From Mesostigma viride (Eukaryota; Streptophyta; Mesostigmatophyceae; Mesostigmatales; Mesostigmataceae): a stretch of DNA of 64,000 nucleotides. The translations under genes were made by a program, and so were the position numbers. Position 1 is the stretch's first letter. Each line of letters opens with the position of its first letter. Of the stretch, positions 50,644 to 61,250 are shown piece by piece. The stretch is taken from positions 1,165,364-1,229,363 of the forward strand of contig RPFO01000089.1 of assembly GCA_009746045.1 (NCBI GenBank). Reading direction: 5' to 3'. The notes below the pieces were generated by a model, which ran no database searches, was not told the origin of the DNA, and worked only from the letters and a program-made list of their open reading frames with translations.

Positions 50644-51894
50644 TGTCACGGACGCGAGCTATGTCATCCGGGCGGCGCCCACTATGCACAAGACCGGTGA
50701 CGTGCGCAAGGAATTTGTTTTCTACGCATTTTCGACAAAGGCTAGTGACCGGGGGGGGACACTAGCACTTGCAGCATAAGAGCGGACGAAAGTGTACGTG
50801 CACGCGCGCCGGGCCAGGCACAGCTGGGCGCGCAGCACTGACTTGAGCGGACGGCAGCACAAGTGCGCAGCGTCGAGAGGATCATACGCGTGTTAGTGGA
50901 CAGCTGGAGCTGAAGCTGGACTGCTGGACTTCAACAGCGCCGAGGCTATTGACAGGCCAGGTGTCTTTGTGGTGTAGAATAGCGGGTCAACGTTATGAGG
51001 ACTGGACAGAAAATGGAAAAGGACAATTTGCAGTGCGGAGCCAGATCGCTGGAATGAATGCGAAATCGCTGGCAGCCCTACAAAGGGATTTCTTCTAGAA
51101 AGGAACGATTAGACGCAATGTTTGCTGGGCCACTCACACGCAAGGTGTGAGCGTGCAGATTGTCTGAAGGATATTATGCTTCGACCTTGGTGGACGTGAC
51201 TCAATGCCGGACATTCCCAGGGACAGAAATGCCGGAGCCTCTAGGAGATGAGATCGGCAAGAGGGTAGCAATTTAGATTCGTCGGGATGCCTTCCTGCTT
51301 TTGTTGGCATGTGTGGTAGAAAGCCAGGGCGGCAACTGGAATGCGGTTTCTATTTGCATGGTTCAGGCAGCAAGATAGTTTGGGCATTCCTGGCTGGACT
51401 GACAAGTGTGGCGTGTGTCATGCGTGTGGCATGACGAATGGTTTGGTTCATAGTCGAAGAGGACTCTCACGCAGCGTGTAGTCTCTTCGAGTCTCTCGTT
51501 AGTGGCCTTCGTGTTTCTCCCTTTCCTTGGGAGCAAGGCCGGTAGCATGTCATGGAGCGCTGCCTAACTGCGGGCTCGTGAGCATGGAGTGCATCGATAT
51601 TGAGACTATCAACGTGTTGTAATTGTATTAACTTTCTCAATAAATTCCGCATATGCGGGTTCATCATCAGACTGTGCAAAGTGTGTGTTGTGAAAGCATT
51701 GTTCTATAGCAGGGGAGGCAAAAGCACCCTCTTGCACCATCATATTGTCGCAATTAGAGTAGTTGGAGCGTCTAGCTAACGCCCCAGCAAGGATATTCAA
51801 ACGCGGCACGCGACGGTACACAAGGGGATCAAGAAGGTGGTCATCAGGCACGAGGGACAGTTCCTTGTCCTCGGCTGAGAGCCCTCTTTTCATT
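50644..51894. repeat. 1.2-kb dispersed repeat, copy 2
   Basis: Starts TGTCACGGACGCGAGC exactly as at 26055 and matches it to about 51886. It contains ~105 bp that copy 1 lacks (51726-51830, beginning CCCTCTTGCACC). ACTCG occurs immediately before (50639-50643) and after (51895-51899), a possible 5-bp target duplication, although the gypsy LTR sequence does not resume beyond it. A minus-strand frame of 94 codons (51893-51609, KELSLVPDDHL ... EFIEKVNTI) is more complete here than in copy 1 but matches nothing I know. Confidence 0.75.
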
Positions 51895-52167
51895 ACTCGA
51901 AGAGACTAACTCCATCTGCAAAGGAACATTTTCATTTCAGCAAAGAGAGACGGTGTGCAGTTTTCTGGGGAAGACTAGCACACATAGTGGCCTGATCAAC
52001 CATTAAGTCTTTCAGATTAGACCGTTGCTACTTGGTAGTGGTTGTGGCAGTTTATGTCATATCACACTAGGTCGGTCACAGCTTTTTTGGCGAGCCACGC
52101 AGGCTGTGCCAACACGGGCGTCGACACCGACGGGCAGGAGCTCTCCAGGGTCGATACCACCATCAAC

Positions 52168-52869
52168 ATGTCAGGAACTGACCCCACAGCATCAGGCAGT
52201 GGTGGGTCAGCGCCGGCAGCCACGGGCGGTCAAGCAACTGACCCGCTCAGCGGTCGTCTCGGCACTAGTGCGGACACCGCTTTGTTAGGTAATGGAGCGC
52301 CTTCCCTTTCTTCGGCAGGGGACGGTGGTGCTCTTACCCAAGTGCTGCGCCTGCTGCAAGAGCAAGCGGCAGAGCTGGCGGCACTCCGAGCTCAGCAAGC
52401 GACGCAGTTATCGCAACAGGCGACGCTTGTTGAAGAAACTGTGCGACTTGCTTTGGAGCGCGCGGAATCTACGGCTGAAGCGAGGCGTGCTACGGAGCGC
52501 GCTGAGCAACGGCGGCAGGCGGAGGCAACCACGGAAGCTGCACGCGCCTGCCAAGCTGCGGCCCAACGCGACGCCGAGGCCAGGCAGGCTGCCGACGAGG
52601 AGGCCGCTGCCGAGGAAGCGCGGCGACATGAGGCGCTGCATGACCAACGCGGACACTTCGACGAAGAGCGCAGTGGGACAGGTCCACTACGCAACGTTGA
52701 GCCCAGTCAGCCACGCGTCGGACCAAGCGGTCAACGGCGGGGCGACGGGGAAACGGCGCAGGATGACGAGCTGCAGCCGAACGTCGGTCGGGTAGGCACC
52801 CGGTCGACTGCCGACGCATCTTATACGCTGGGGGGGAACCTACGGGCACCCAACCAAGGCACGAGTTAG
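52168..52869 (+). CDS. gag-like coiled-coil protein, probable LTR-element fragment
   Basis: The frame is open from 52042; I prefer ATG 52168 (MSGTDPTASGSGG). After a Gly/Ser/Thr-rich start, residues ~55-165 form a long Ala/Glu/Arg/Gln coiled coil (TQVLRLLQEQAAELAALRAQ onward). A charged, disordered tail follows. This layout is common at the N-terminus of Gag in Ty3-type elements, but no capsid domain or zinc knuckle follows before the stop at 52869, so it is a fragment. A host coiled-coil protein cannot be excluded. Confidence 0.45.
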   Translation: MSGTDPTASGSGGSAPAATGGQATDPLSGRLGTSADTALLGNGAPSLSSAGDGGALTQVLRLLQEQAAELAALRAQQATQLSQQATLVEETVRLALERAESTAEARRATERAEQRRQAEATTEAARACQAAAQRDAEARQAADEEAAAEEARRHEALHDQRGHFDEERSGTGPLRNVEPSQPRVGPSGQRRGDGETAQDDELQPNVGRVGTRSTADASYTLGGNLRAPNQGTS

Positions 52870-53364
52870 ATGAGATGCTTAGGCTGACACACGGATTTCC
52901 GGCCTGCGCGCCGCGTATTGCCTACCGCGGCTGAGCGGGACACCTCAGTACAGTACGGCAGGGTGTACGGTACTGAGGTGTCATGTGGACCGATGTGCGG
53001 TTAGTGCCAGACTGTGCCTAGACTCTAGCTCGACCCGCCAGACCCGGGTTATCCGGTTCTGGACGGGCCGAGTGTAGTCGATGCTAGTGACGTGGTCGCA
53101 TGGCATTGCAGTGTACAGTTGTCCACTGGTCGTGTGCTGCAGGTAGCACCGCCATAGGCATATAGGCGTAGCACTGGGGAGTGCCACAGCACCCGAGTTT
53201 GCCCAGACGTTCCATTCTGAGCCCTCAGCTTCCATTGCTCTCTCATTGTATTATTGTAATACAATCCTCATTCGCTCTCAGCTTTCGCAGTTGTTCGTCG
53301 TCCCTAGTCTCCATCCAACTTGGACTGAAAAGTTCGATATTTTTTTTACAAGCAAAAAAAAGAT
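52870..53364. other. leader or LTR region with a 13-bp hairpin
   Basis: Perfect inverted repeats GACACCTCAGTAC (52939-52951) and GTACTGAGGTGTC (52970-52982) enclose 18 bases. No gene. The stretch may be the LTR or leader of the next element, but no LTR partner was found in the window. Confidence 0.5.
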
Positions 53365-56002
53365 ATGGCTTCCAACAACGGCAACAACAACAAGGGGAAG
53401 GCGCCTGCCAGGCGCACCTCACCCCGCCTTTCGCCGGAGGGCACGCCCTCCACCACCGATGCGAGGGTGACGCCCAACGTCACCTTCCGCACGGTGGTCG
53501 CTGACCAACCCAGGCGTCGGGGCCCGCAGGTGGGGCCCGGCGCCCGGGGATGGCGAGCGGTCGGCCGTTTGCCACTGGCGGTTCGTCCGCCATGGCACCT
53601 GGGGGGCAGGTCCCCCGGGCACGACGTTCCCCCGTCGCAGGTGACGGGGGTCGTGAGCGGAGTGATTCCTCGAGGAGGATGGGAGGTGCAGCCTGCGAGG
53701 TCGGCCTTCGCTCGAGCTTTCGGCACAGACACCTGCGACGTCTGGTAACCTTTCCGTGGGCCGACAGATGGCCACCATGGACATTGACCGGTATGGGGAA
53801 CATGTTCCGCCCCCGGTCGCGTTCGGGCGCCCACCCCATTTTCTCCCCCTTGGGGAGGACGACATCCCGGCGTTCATTGCGGTGAACGGCCGGATCATGC
53901 ACCAACGTTTTCAGTTGCTTCCAGATGAGCAGATCCACGCGATAGAGGTTCATCGGGTGCACACGCTGATCGAGGGGCGTCTTAGGATGCAGATCCCACT
54001 GGTTCAGGTGGCGGTTTGGCTGTACTGTTTCGCCAATCGGCCGAGGCACAACCCCGGCACTGTTGATCAGTGGGCGTCCAGGCAGCGCCAGAGAGAGGCG
54101 CTGCGCGTGGTCCCAGACCAGAGATCGCGCTGACTCCGTTGGGGCCGTGGCCCCAAGTCACGCCAGTTGGCTGGGGCCCGGATAGGCGTGAGGCGGCTGC
54201 GATGCCGCCTGCGACGGGGCGCGGGGCGGCAGACGCCCCCAACACGCCCATGGGTGGTGAAGCCACCCAGGACCCTCTGGCAGGTCAGAGGGTCCAACCT
54301 CAGCCGCAGGCTCCCCCGCCCAGCGTGGGGGGCCAGGTGGCTGAGGAGGCCACCGGGGTCGCAGGGACCCCGGCGGCGACACAAGCGCCCGGGGTCGCAG
54401 GGACCCCGGCAGCGACGCCGGCGCCTCCGGCGCTGGCGGGGGATGCAGCCCCCATGGAGGGTGTCACGGGCACCTCCAGCGGCTCTGGGGGGCAGGCCCC
54501 CTCTAGCCGCAACAAGGACAAGGCCCTGGCAGGGCCGGAGGGGCCTCAGGGTCCCACCGCAGCTGGGCAGCAACCAGCACTGCTGGAGGGCGACCTGGAG
54601 GTCGCGACTTCATCACCCTGGTGATGAGGCCGTGTGGCGTGCCATACAGACAGCCACAGCCTCCTTCCGTGGGCTGGCCGACAGGAGCCAGCAGATGCAC
54701 GTCGCGGAGGCGGGCAGCCTGGTGTGTGCAATCATCACGCACATCCTGGGCCTGCCCAACCTCCAAGAGGGCACACGTAGGGTGTGCGACGACCTGCTGC
54801 CTGCCCTGCAGGCTCTCCTCTCAGGGAGGAGGGTGCAGGGCAGCAGGGTGCGTCTGGTGCGTTTGCTGGAGCTCCTACACAACGCCATCCTGAGAGGGGC
54901 GGGTAGGTGGCTAACTCTGCCTACCTGGTTGCATCATGATCTTACTAACCCTACTGACGATGAAGTGTCCCTCTCTCCCACCTTCCATGATTGGGAGGAG
55001 GCCCGCAGCAGGAGGCGGGAAGTGACACACACTCACACCCCCACCCAGCCCACCCCTATGTTGTCTAACCCTCCTACACAGCCCATGTTTGCCCATCCTG
55101 CTCAGCTCACTCAAGTAGCACTTCCCTCTCAGCAGGTCTCTCCTGTGAATGCTGCAGCAGCAACACCATCTTCTCCCTCTCCCCCTGCATCCCCCTCTAG
55201 GTTGCCCACTTACAATGAAAACCGTCCTGTGGATAGGATTAATGTCAGGGGGCTGCCTGAGGGGTATACTAGGGAGCAGGGGAATCATGCACTTCTCTCT
55301 CTGCAGCTGGCTAGGGAGGAACTGAATGTCAAGAATTGGTTTGGATCTCTCATGCAGGGGGATTTCTACCATCAGTCCTCTTCTCAGATTCAGAATCTCA
55401 TTCTTGTCTTCCAGCGTAGGTATCCCAAGTGGCAGGACACGCAGGCTAGGGCAGTTTGGGAGGCTTTCATGAAGGAGCTAACTGACCTCCTCTCCACCCC
55501 CTCATCTGTGGACATATATGGGGCATTCAGGTGGGTAGAGGAATACAGGGTCACATCAGTGGACTATGTGGCTGAGACAAAGAAATATGAGCTAGCCATC
55601 AAAGCACGTCCTGATGTCCAGCAGCTAGATCACAAGTTCTTGCTGCGTTCTTTCCTTGAGAAACTCAAACTTGACAAAAACACCTACGCTATGCTTGCCA
55701 CAGGAATGGCAAAGTACTGGGAGGACATGAAGGAGGCATTGGATTATATCAAGCTGGCCTTGGCTCCCCTTAGCCAGGGGGCCATGGGCACCTCTGTAAA
55801 GAGGGTCAGGGGGGAAGAGAGGGAGGAGGAGGATAGGGAGAGGGAAGACAGGAGCAAGAGACCTGTCACTATGGCAGAAGTCAAGTCCCTGCTGGGACAA
55901 ATGTTTAAGGGCAAGGGCAAGGGCAAGGGCAAGGGCAAGGGCAGGGGCTGGGGCAAGGGCAAGGGTAAGGGGCAGTCTCCCTCCAAGGGGGGCAGCTCCA
56001 GC

Positions 56003-56077
<75 letters not shown>

Positions 56078-56096
56078 GAAGCAGGACAAGGAGGAC
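53365..56096 (+). pseudogene. gag: gag of the copia-like element, several frame changes
   Basis: ATG 53365 (MASNNGNNNKGKAPARR) begins a basic N-terminus. Frame changes then lead to FLPLGEDDIPAFIAVNGRIM ... TLIEGRLRMQIPLVQVAVWL (53840-54030) and a Pro/Gly/Ala linker with a duplicated GVAGTPAAT (54355-54420). A long open part follows (54620-56096) containing LVCAIITHILGLPNL and the capsid-like WFGSLMQGDFYHQSSSQIQNL ... LLRSFLEKLKLDKNTYAML. The end is a GKGKGKG repeat and the Asn/Gln tract. At least three indels break it. The zinc module it should contain is in the next frame, beyond the (AAC)n tract. Confidence 0.6.
55905..56086 (+). repeat. GGGCAA hexamer array followed by (AAC)n microsatellite
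   Basis: GGCAAG/GGGCAA units (55908-55975) encode a Gly-Lys repeat. From 56001 about fourteen AAC codons are followed by one extra A near 56044 and then about eleven more units, so the register flips from Asn to Gln. Confidence 0.85.
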
Positions 56097-57353
56097 AAGT
56101 CTTCTCAGCGGTGCACCCGCTGTGGCATGAAGTACCACCTGCGGCCCACCTGCCGCAAGAACGTGGACGAGCTGGGGCATTTGGACGTCCTGTGCCACAA
56201 GTGCCACGGGCCGCCCCACGGTGACCCCAAGGACTGCAAGCGGCCTCCTTACGGCAAGAAGTGTGAGTCTCCCTCTCATGCTGGCTTGAGTGTGCCTGCT
56301 TCACCTCTTTCATCTGCATGCCCCACTGTCAGAGCAGTGAGCAGTTCTGGAAAGGTGCTACAGCTGGTTTCAGAAGATTATGTCTCTAAACCAACCTTCA
56401 CATCTATGGTTCCCAAGGTGTGCAGAGTGTCCCCAGCAGAGGATGCTCAGATCAGTTTTCAGGAGCTTGCTTTGCAGTTGCATTTCCTTTATGGGCATGA
56501 AGTGAGTGCAGAGGTGGTGGCAGCAGCAATAGGGGGGGCAGCACTCAGACGTGCATGCCAGGTGGTCAGATCCCACTGCCAGCATTGTCAGTTCAATGCA
56601 CCCAAACCCCCTAAGTGGCATGTAGCTACCCCACCTAAGTGCAAGGGCAGGGTGGTAGGAGATGTCTTTCATATCAAAGGACAATCTTACTTGGCACTTA
56701 AAGATGCATGGTCAAGGTACACAACCATTGAACCATTACCTGGAATGGACAAGACACAGTTGCTCAGGGCTCTCTTGATTGCTCAGGCCAGGTACTACCC
56801 TGTGGAGGCATTGTTACTGGATCAGCAGTTCACGTGTCTTGCCAATGAACCAGGGTGTGAGGCTATTGATCTGGCTGGGCTAGAAGATCATGAGAGGCAA
56901 GGCATTATTGAAAGGGCCATCAGGTCCATTAAAACCCTTGTAGCCAAAGAAGATGGCAATCTGCTGGCTGACAGTGGGTCATATGCTGACAGAGCTCTGT
57001 GGTCCACCAGGTTGTGCCAAGTCCTCAACAGGAGGCCACTCATGAAAACCCCACAAGGGGTGGTCATTACACCAGATGGATTGCATGCAGGCATTTATCC
57101 ACCTGAGGTACTAGCCCTATACAACGCACAGCGAGCACAGACAGCTAGCAGGTTAGCTGTCAAGGATGCAAAGCATCCACGTCCCACCTTCAGAGAAGGG
57201 GATCAGGTCCTATTCTACAAGGAGTCGGGACTAGGCAAGGTGGGTACCTGGCATGGGCCAGCCACCATCCTAAAATTTAACACCACTGGCAGGACAGTGT
57301 TAGTTAAACACAATGACACGGGAAAATTCACAGGTGTTCACCTCACAGGATGA
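56097..57353 (+). CDS. pol: nucleocapsid zinc module and integrase of the copia-like element
   Basis: The frame continues from the (AAC)n tract in the Asn register (KKQDKEDKSSQRCTRCGMKYH). It carries Cys/His clusters CTRCGMKYHLRPTC and CHKCHGPPH (56115-56225), likely the nucleocapsid. The integrase has a copia-like zinc module (LHFLYGHEV, then CQHC, 56475-56590). Catalytic positions are Asp in VVGDVFHIKG (~56655), Asp in LLLDQQFT (~56816) and Glu in GIIERAIRSIK (~56910). A C-terminal module with GDQVLFYKESG and WHGPATILKF (57195-57275) resembles a GPY/F domain, unusual for copia. It ends in TGA overlapping the next ATG (ATGA, 57350-57353). Confidence 0.78.
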   Translation, partial: KSSQRCTRCGMKYHLRPTCRKNVDELGHLDVLCHKCHGPPHGDPKDCKRPPYGKKCESPSHAGLSVPASPLSSACPTVRAVSSSGKVLQLVSEDYVSKPTFTSMVPKVCRVSPAEDAQISFQELALQLHFLYGHEVSAEVVAAAIGGAALRRACQVVRSHCQHCQFNAPKPPKWHVATPPKCKGRVVGDVFHIKGQSYLALKDAWSRYTTIEPLPGMDKTQLLRALLIAQARYYPVEALLLDQQFTCLANEPGCEAIDLAGLEDHERQGIIERAIRSIKTLVAKEDGNLLADSGSYADRALWSTRLCQVLNRRPLMKTPQGVVITPDGLHAGIYPPEVLALYNAQRAQTASRLAVKDAKHPRPTFREGDQVLFYKESGLGKVGTWHGPATILKFNTTGRTVLVKHNDTGKFTGVHLTG

Positions 57354-58468
57354 AATTGTATTTTCCAACTGTGTCAGACGTGGCAGAGGAGGAAGAGCTG
57401 TTGGCCGACAGCCCTGTACAGTTGCCTGGCATCCCAGCGTTGCCCAGTGAGTGGTTGTTTGGAACACCCACTGGTGAGTGTGAGAGCCACACCCACTGTG
57501 ACACCCAGGTCACCCTTGATGATTGCAGGCAGTCACTGCAGGCTTGGCCCCCTGCAGCAGAGGGTCACATTGGCAAAACAGGTGATCAGCAACCTATCAC
57601 CTCTTCAAGTGTGAACATAGCTCAGCCACTAGCTGCACCTTCCAAACGCAGCCTAGCAGACGCTGTTCGCATTTTACAAGCAGCTCATAGAGCCAAAGCT
57701 CAAACTGCTGCAGGATCAGCTAAGGTGGGGAAGGTTGGGCAGAATGACAATAGCCCATTTATGGTTGCAGTGGACACACAAGCCCAGGTCAGCATTATCA
57801 GTGCCCTGGCTGTGCCCCATATGCCTTTGGAACCTTCACCCTGGCACCATGTGGCTGATTTCTCAGGGCAGTCATCCCTCAAGGTATTAGGTCAGGTCAT
57901 GTTGACTATACTCGGTATCCCTACTCCTTTTCAGGTCTTGGAAGGTTATAAAGGGAATGCTTTATTGGGGGATCCTTTTCTCTGTTACCCTGGTGTCCTC
58001 ATATCCAGTGATAGACTATCCATCCAGGACATGGGTGGTGTTGATCTGAATCATTTCAAAATTTCTCTTGAAAAACTTCTTAACACCAACATTGCTTCTG
58101 TAAAATTTGCTACACCCAAGTATGCCCCAGGGCAAGAACCCTGTGTGGCAGACCTGGTTCACAACCAAAAACTTCATCCCAACTCATTTGGATTGGGCAA
58201 GCATGATGTGGCTAAAATGTCTCCTCTTTCTTATGAACAGATAGAGCAAGACTGTCGCACACACATAGGATTCCTAAAATGGGTGGAGGCCTTTAACAAG
58301 GCCAGGGAAGAATGGGTAGTGCCAGATCCTCTTAGTCCTTCTCATACTCCACCTGTCACACCTATTGACAAAAAGCCTGCAGGGTGCAAGCACTTGCGCC
58401 TGAAGTTTGTGTGTAAACATAAGCCAGCAGCAGATGGGTCAGTCATTTTCATGCTAGACCTTGTGTGA
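57350..58468 (+). CDS. pol: retropepsin-like protease and start of reverse transcriptase
   Basis: ATG 57350 (MKLYFPTVSDVAEEEE). After a ~120-residue linker a retropepsin-like fold is visible: FMVAVDTQAQVSIIS (~57755; family VDTGA, here Gln replaces Gly), LKVLGQVMLTILG, and the closing ALLGDPFLCYPGVLIS (~57955). Past the protease, the block FLKWVEAFNKAREEWVV ... LRLKFVCKHKPAADGS (58270-58440) fits the N-terminal region of copia reverse transcriptase (W..A...E..., then K.K). The frame stops at 58468 and the reverse transcriptase continues one base out of register. A protease lying after integrase is not the normal copia order. Confidence 0.65.
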   Translation: MKLYFPTVSDVAEEEELLADSPVQLPGIPALPSEWLFGTPTGECESHTHCDTQVTLDDCRQSLQAWPPAAEGHIGKTGDQQPITSSSVNIAQPLAAPSKRSLADAVRILQAAHRAKAQTAAGSAKVGKVGQNDNSPFMVAVDTQAQVSIISALAVPHMPLEPSPWHHVADFSGQSSLKVLGQVMLTILGIPTPFQVLEGYKGNALLGDPFLCYPGVLISSDRLSIQDMGGVDLNHFKISLEKLLNTNIASVKFATPKYAPGQEPCVADLVHNQKLHPNSFGLGKHDVAKMSPLSYEQIEQDCRTHIGFLKWVEAFNKAREEWVVPDPLSPSHTPPVTPIDKKPAGCKHLRLKFVCKHKPAADGSVIFMLDLV

Positions 58469-58680
58469 CAGAGTTCAAGGGCACCACTGATCTGACAGAG
58501 GCAGAGTTGTACACGCCAGGCATTCAGCAAACCTCTCTAAAAATATTGCTGTCTGTCTTTGTGGGTCATCTCAATGACGGGGATGATTATGTATGTAAGG
58601 CTACAGACATCAAAAGGGCCTTCTTGAAGGGCTCACCTGAGATAGCACAACAAGTGTGGCATGGTCAGGTGTATGTAGTC
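58465..58680 (+). pseudogene. pol: copia-type reverse transcriptase fragment
   Basis: Read from GTG 58465: TEFKGTTDLTEAELYTPGIQ ... KATDIKRAFLKGSPE. The last block is the copia reverse-transcriptase motif with the first catalytic Asp (consensus Q.DVKTAFLNG). The sequence becomes unrelated at about 58675, so the YVDD box and all later parts are missing. The register change against the previous frame (58465-58468) probably reflects a one-base indel within a single pol gene. Confidence 0.7.
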
Positions 58681-58983
58681 TCCTTATCGTGGCGCGGCGG
58701 GTATGGTGCAGCCCCCAGGGGGGGAGCATCAGGTGGCTTGTTTAGCACAGGTCGGCCACCCATGACGGCGGCAGCAACGCCGTTGGGTGGCACCGCAGGG
58801 CGGCCCAGGCTTGGCGGCACTCGGTCAGACTTCGGCTGGGGCCAAGTCGATCGGGAGGTAGCCAGCATACCATGTTACGCCAACCACCTGCAGGTTGTCG
58901 CCTACTAGAATGCGGTATTGAAAACCATATATGCCCCTTCTCAGGCATATGTGTTACATATCCTCCCCTCGGAGGTATGTTCT
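58681..58983. other. GC-rich block, origin unclear
   Basis: A stretch with Gly/Pro/Arg-rich frames on both strands and no recognisable domain, ending in CTCGGAGGTATG just before the TTAA microsatellite. It may be the 3' region of a LINE or another insertion. Confidence 0.35.
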
Positions 58984-59000
58984 TAATTAATTAATTAATG
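58984..59000. repeat. (TTAA)n microsatellite at the LINE end
   Basis: TTAATTAATTAATTAAT, similar to the tail of LINE copy B at 8026-8044. Confidence 0.85.
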
Positions 59001-59880
59001 CAAAGAGCCTCCCAGAGGACCGTGTCAAAAGCCTTGATGTACGTAGTCAACAAAAATGCATGAAGACCAGCTGAATTCTGAAAGCCATCAGGGCAATTTA
59101 TGCGACGCACCTCAATCCTCCACCACTGCCGGCGCGCGACAAACACATGTGCAGCCATGACAGTGTTACGGCCACGACGGAAACCCATCTGAGACTCACC
59201 CAGGTGTGGGTCTAGCGCAGCACGCAGCCTGTGCGCAGCATCATGCGCATGAAAACCTTCAGCGCGGCGCTCTGGAGGCAGACACCCCGATAATAGTTAC
59301 TGGGGTCAGCAGTAGAACCCTTCTTGTACAGCAGGACTCGGATGCAGCGGTCTGCCACTCAGCAGGCGGAGGCGAGCTCATCAGAGAGCAGAACACGGTT
59401 GCAGAACGCCAGCGGAAGCTCCCGCACCGCCAGGTCCGTCAGGGGTCTTGAGCAGCTCGGCCGAAGGCGGCCGGTCATCACCGACCGCCGCATCGCACCG
59501 CAAGCGAGCAAGGGCACCGTCCAGATTTTCCTCCCAAGCGAAGGCGGGGTGGACGACGTCGGTGGTGGCAAGGCAACCCTCCTTCAAGGCGGGGACTTGG
59601 TAATCCGCCTCGAGGAAGTTATTGTAGGGCCTTGGGCCTAGACTATCTGGACACGTGGCGACATGCAGCTCCGCCTCCCAAGTGGGGGTGCAGTGCTGTT
59701 AGTAGCGTAGTAGAAGCCGTGCAGATCTCTGTAGTATGCATGATCATAGAATTTCGCCAGTGCTGACTTGAGCACGGGATCTGAGCTATAGATATTTGTC
59801 CAGAGATATGCACGTGATACGCATGTGGGGGTTGACGTCAGTGTTGTGAGGCAGACCACGAAGTGGGCTTTTGTTACTAG
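59001..59880 (-). pseudogene. LINE reverse-transcriptase N-terminal fragment
   Basis: Minus-strand motifs in shifting frames: RVLLYKKGSTADPSNYYRG (~59345-59285), VCLQSAALKVFMRMML, then QMGFRRGRNTVMAAHVFVARRQ (~59190-59130) and TYIKAFDTVLWEAL (~59040-59000), which holds the first catalytic Asp region. These are the finger and palm motifs of a non-LTR reverse transcriptase. The piece stops at the (TTAA)n repeat. Several frameshifts make it non-functional. Confidence 0.75.
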
Positions 59881-60666
59881 CTAGTCCTGTATACAGAGGT
59901 CCTTAAGGTAATTCCAGAAACGTCCAAATAGTGCTGTTATCAAGGAGACAACCAGCGCAGGTCAGAAATCGGGAGAATCCGGACCATGGTAGCTCGAGCC
60001 TGCCGTTATCTTGTCCGCGGTGCTGTTATAGGCCTGCAGTCGTGCCTGTGGGCACCGGTATCAGTCCTAGCTGGAGCCGAGCTGGCAAGAAATAGCCGAG
60101 CATCTCATTGGTTAGCACTAGTGCAGGATTGCGAAGTTACGGCCCTCACTTAATACGTGCCCATGCAGGCAGCTTGGCAAGCTAGTTGCATCACTGGATT
60201 GATATATGCAAGCCATTGCATAATCCAATACGTACACGCTCGCATCCATTTGCACGAGTGCACTTGTAACTGAGGAGGGCACCGCGGGCGGCGGCGGGGG
60301 TCCAGCAACACTGCGACAGACGGCCGTCTCGGGGTGAAGCGGCGGGGGGGAGCGGGGGCGCAAGCACCATCCGTCTGCAAGGAAACATTGTGGGACACTA
60401 ACCAGCGGTCTAGGCTGACGGGCGCCGCGCAGTCTGTGTGTTAAATACGCCGTACGATTCTAATAAAATACTAAGGTAGTACGTGCACTTTACGCCGCGG
60501 ATAAAATACGCGTGTTTGATGAAAAATACGCGACTTGGGTAATAGAACTGTTGGGGGGTACCAGGCTACCAGCGGGAAGCGCGGAGCCTAGCTAGGTTCT
60601 TTGGCGCGGCATTTACCTCGATCCACGTCCGCGGTAAAAATGTTTACCTTGGGCCTAGGAACTAAC
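59881..60666. other. spacer without recognised gene
   Basis: ATCAAGGAGACAACCAGCGC at 59938-59957 also occurs in LINE copy A (7370-7389). TACGCCGTACGAT occurs at 60446-60458. A small GC-rich patch (60280-60360) gives overlapping frames that I regard as chance. Confidence 0.4.
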
Positions 60667-60668
60667 AG

Positions 60669-61250
60669 TTCATGTCCCACGTAGCTCCCACAAAAACCAG
60701 CATCTTCATTAAAACAATAAGTGGAAGCATACATGTGACACTAATTGACATGCCCGGAGGCACGCCGTTCAAGGCCCTTCATGAAGTACGTTGCCCTAGA
60801 GGCAACCAAGACACGGGTGGGTGGGTGGGGAGCAAAGAAAGAGGCCGACAAAACCAGCCAGAGCGGCTTTTAGTCGCAAAACCTCCCTTATCCCTAGCTA
60901 ACTGACGTCATTAAACCCTTATGTTTAGTGGATGCTAGTAAGACGCTAACCGTACAGACCGGGGGTAGAATATCCCGAATCTGCACGGCTAGTATTAAAT
61001 AATGCGTAGGTTGTTCTTTTCAGGGGCACTGCACCTCACGCCCCGTTCCGCCCGGGTATAATCAACCCAAGCGCGGAACGCACATTTTATTTAATTCATT
61101 TTTCAACCATGCACTATATTGCATCTACTAATCACAAAAGCTCTAGCCAAACAGCTACGAGTAAACACTACGACCTATAAGCCGCTCATCCAGCGGCCTC
61201 TTGTTCCCGCATTCACGTATAGAAGAAACTCCGTTCAAAGAACCCCGATT
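60669..61250 (+). repeat. tandem direct duplication, unit 1 (A-short-B)
   Basis: Module A (60669-60796) and module B (60830-61250) are separated by 33 bases that include GGGTGGGTGGGTGGGG. Module A equals 61249-61376 and module B equals 62211-62633, nearly base for base. Confidence 0.9.

Larger units (their letters stand above)
53365..58674 (+). mobile_element. copia-like LTR retrotransposon with unusual domain order, truncated
   Basis: In order on the plus strand: decayed gag, a Lys/Gly repeat and (AAC)n tract, a Cys/His nucleocapsid module, integrase, a retropepsin-like domain, and the first part of a copia-type reverse transcriptase. The rest of reverse transcriptase and RNase H are absent; unrelated sequence starts near 58675. 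No LTRs were identified. Protease normally precedes integrase in Ty1/copia. Confidence 0.75.

Noticed and set aside
57350-58468. Separate genes for protease and reverse transcriptase with a 4-nt overlap
   Set aside because: The reverse-transcriptase homology already starts before the stop at 58468, so a one-base indel in a single pol gene is more likely than a true gene boundary.
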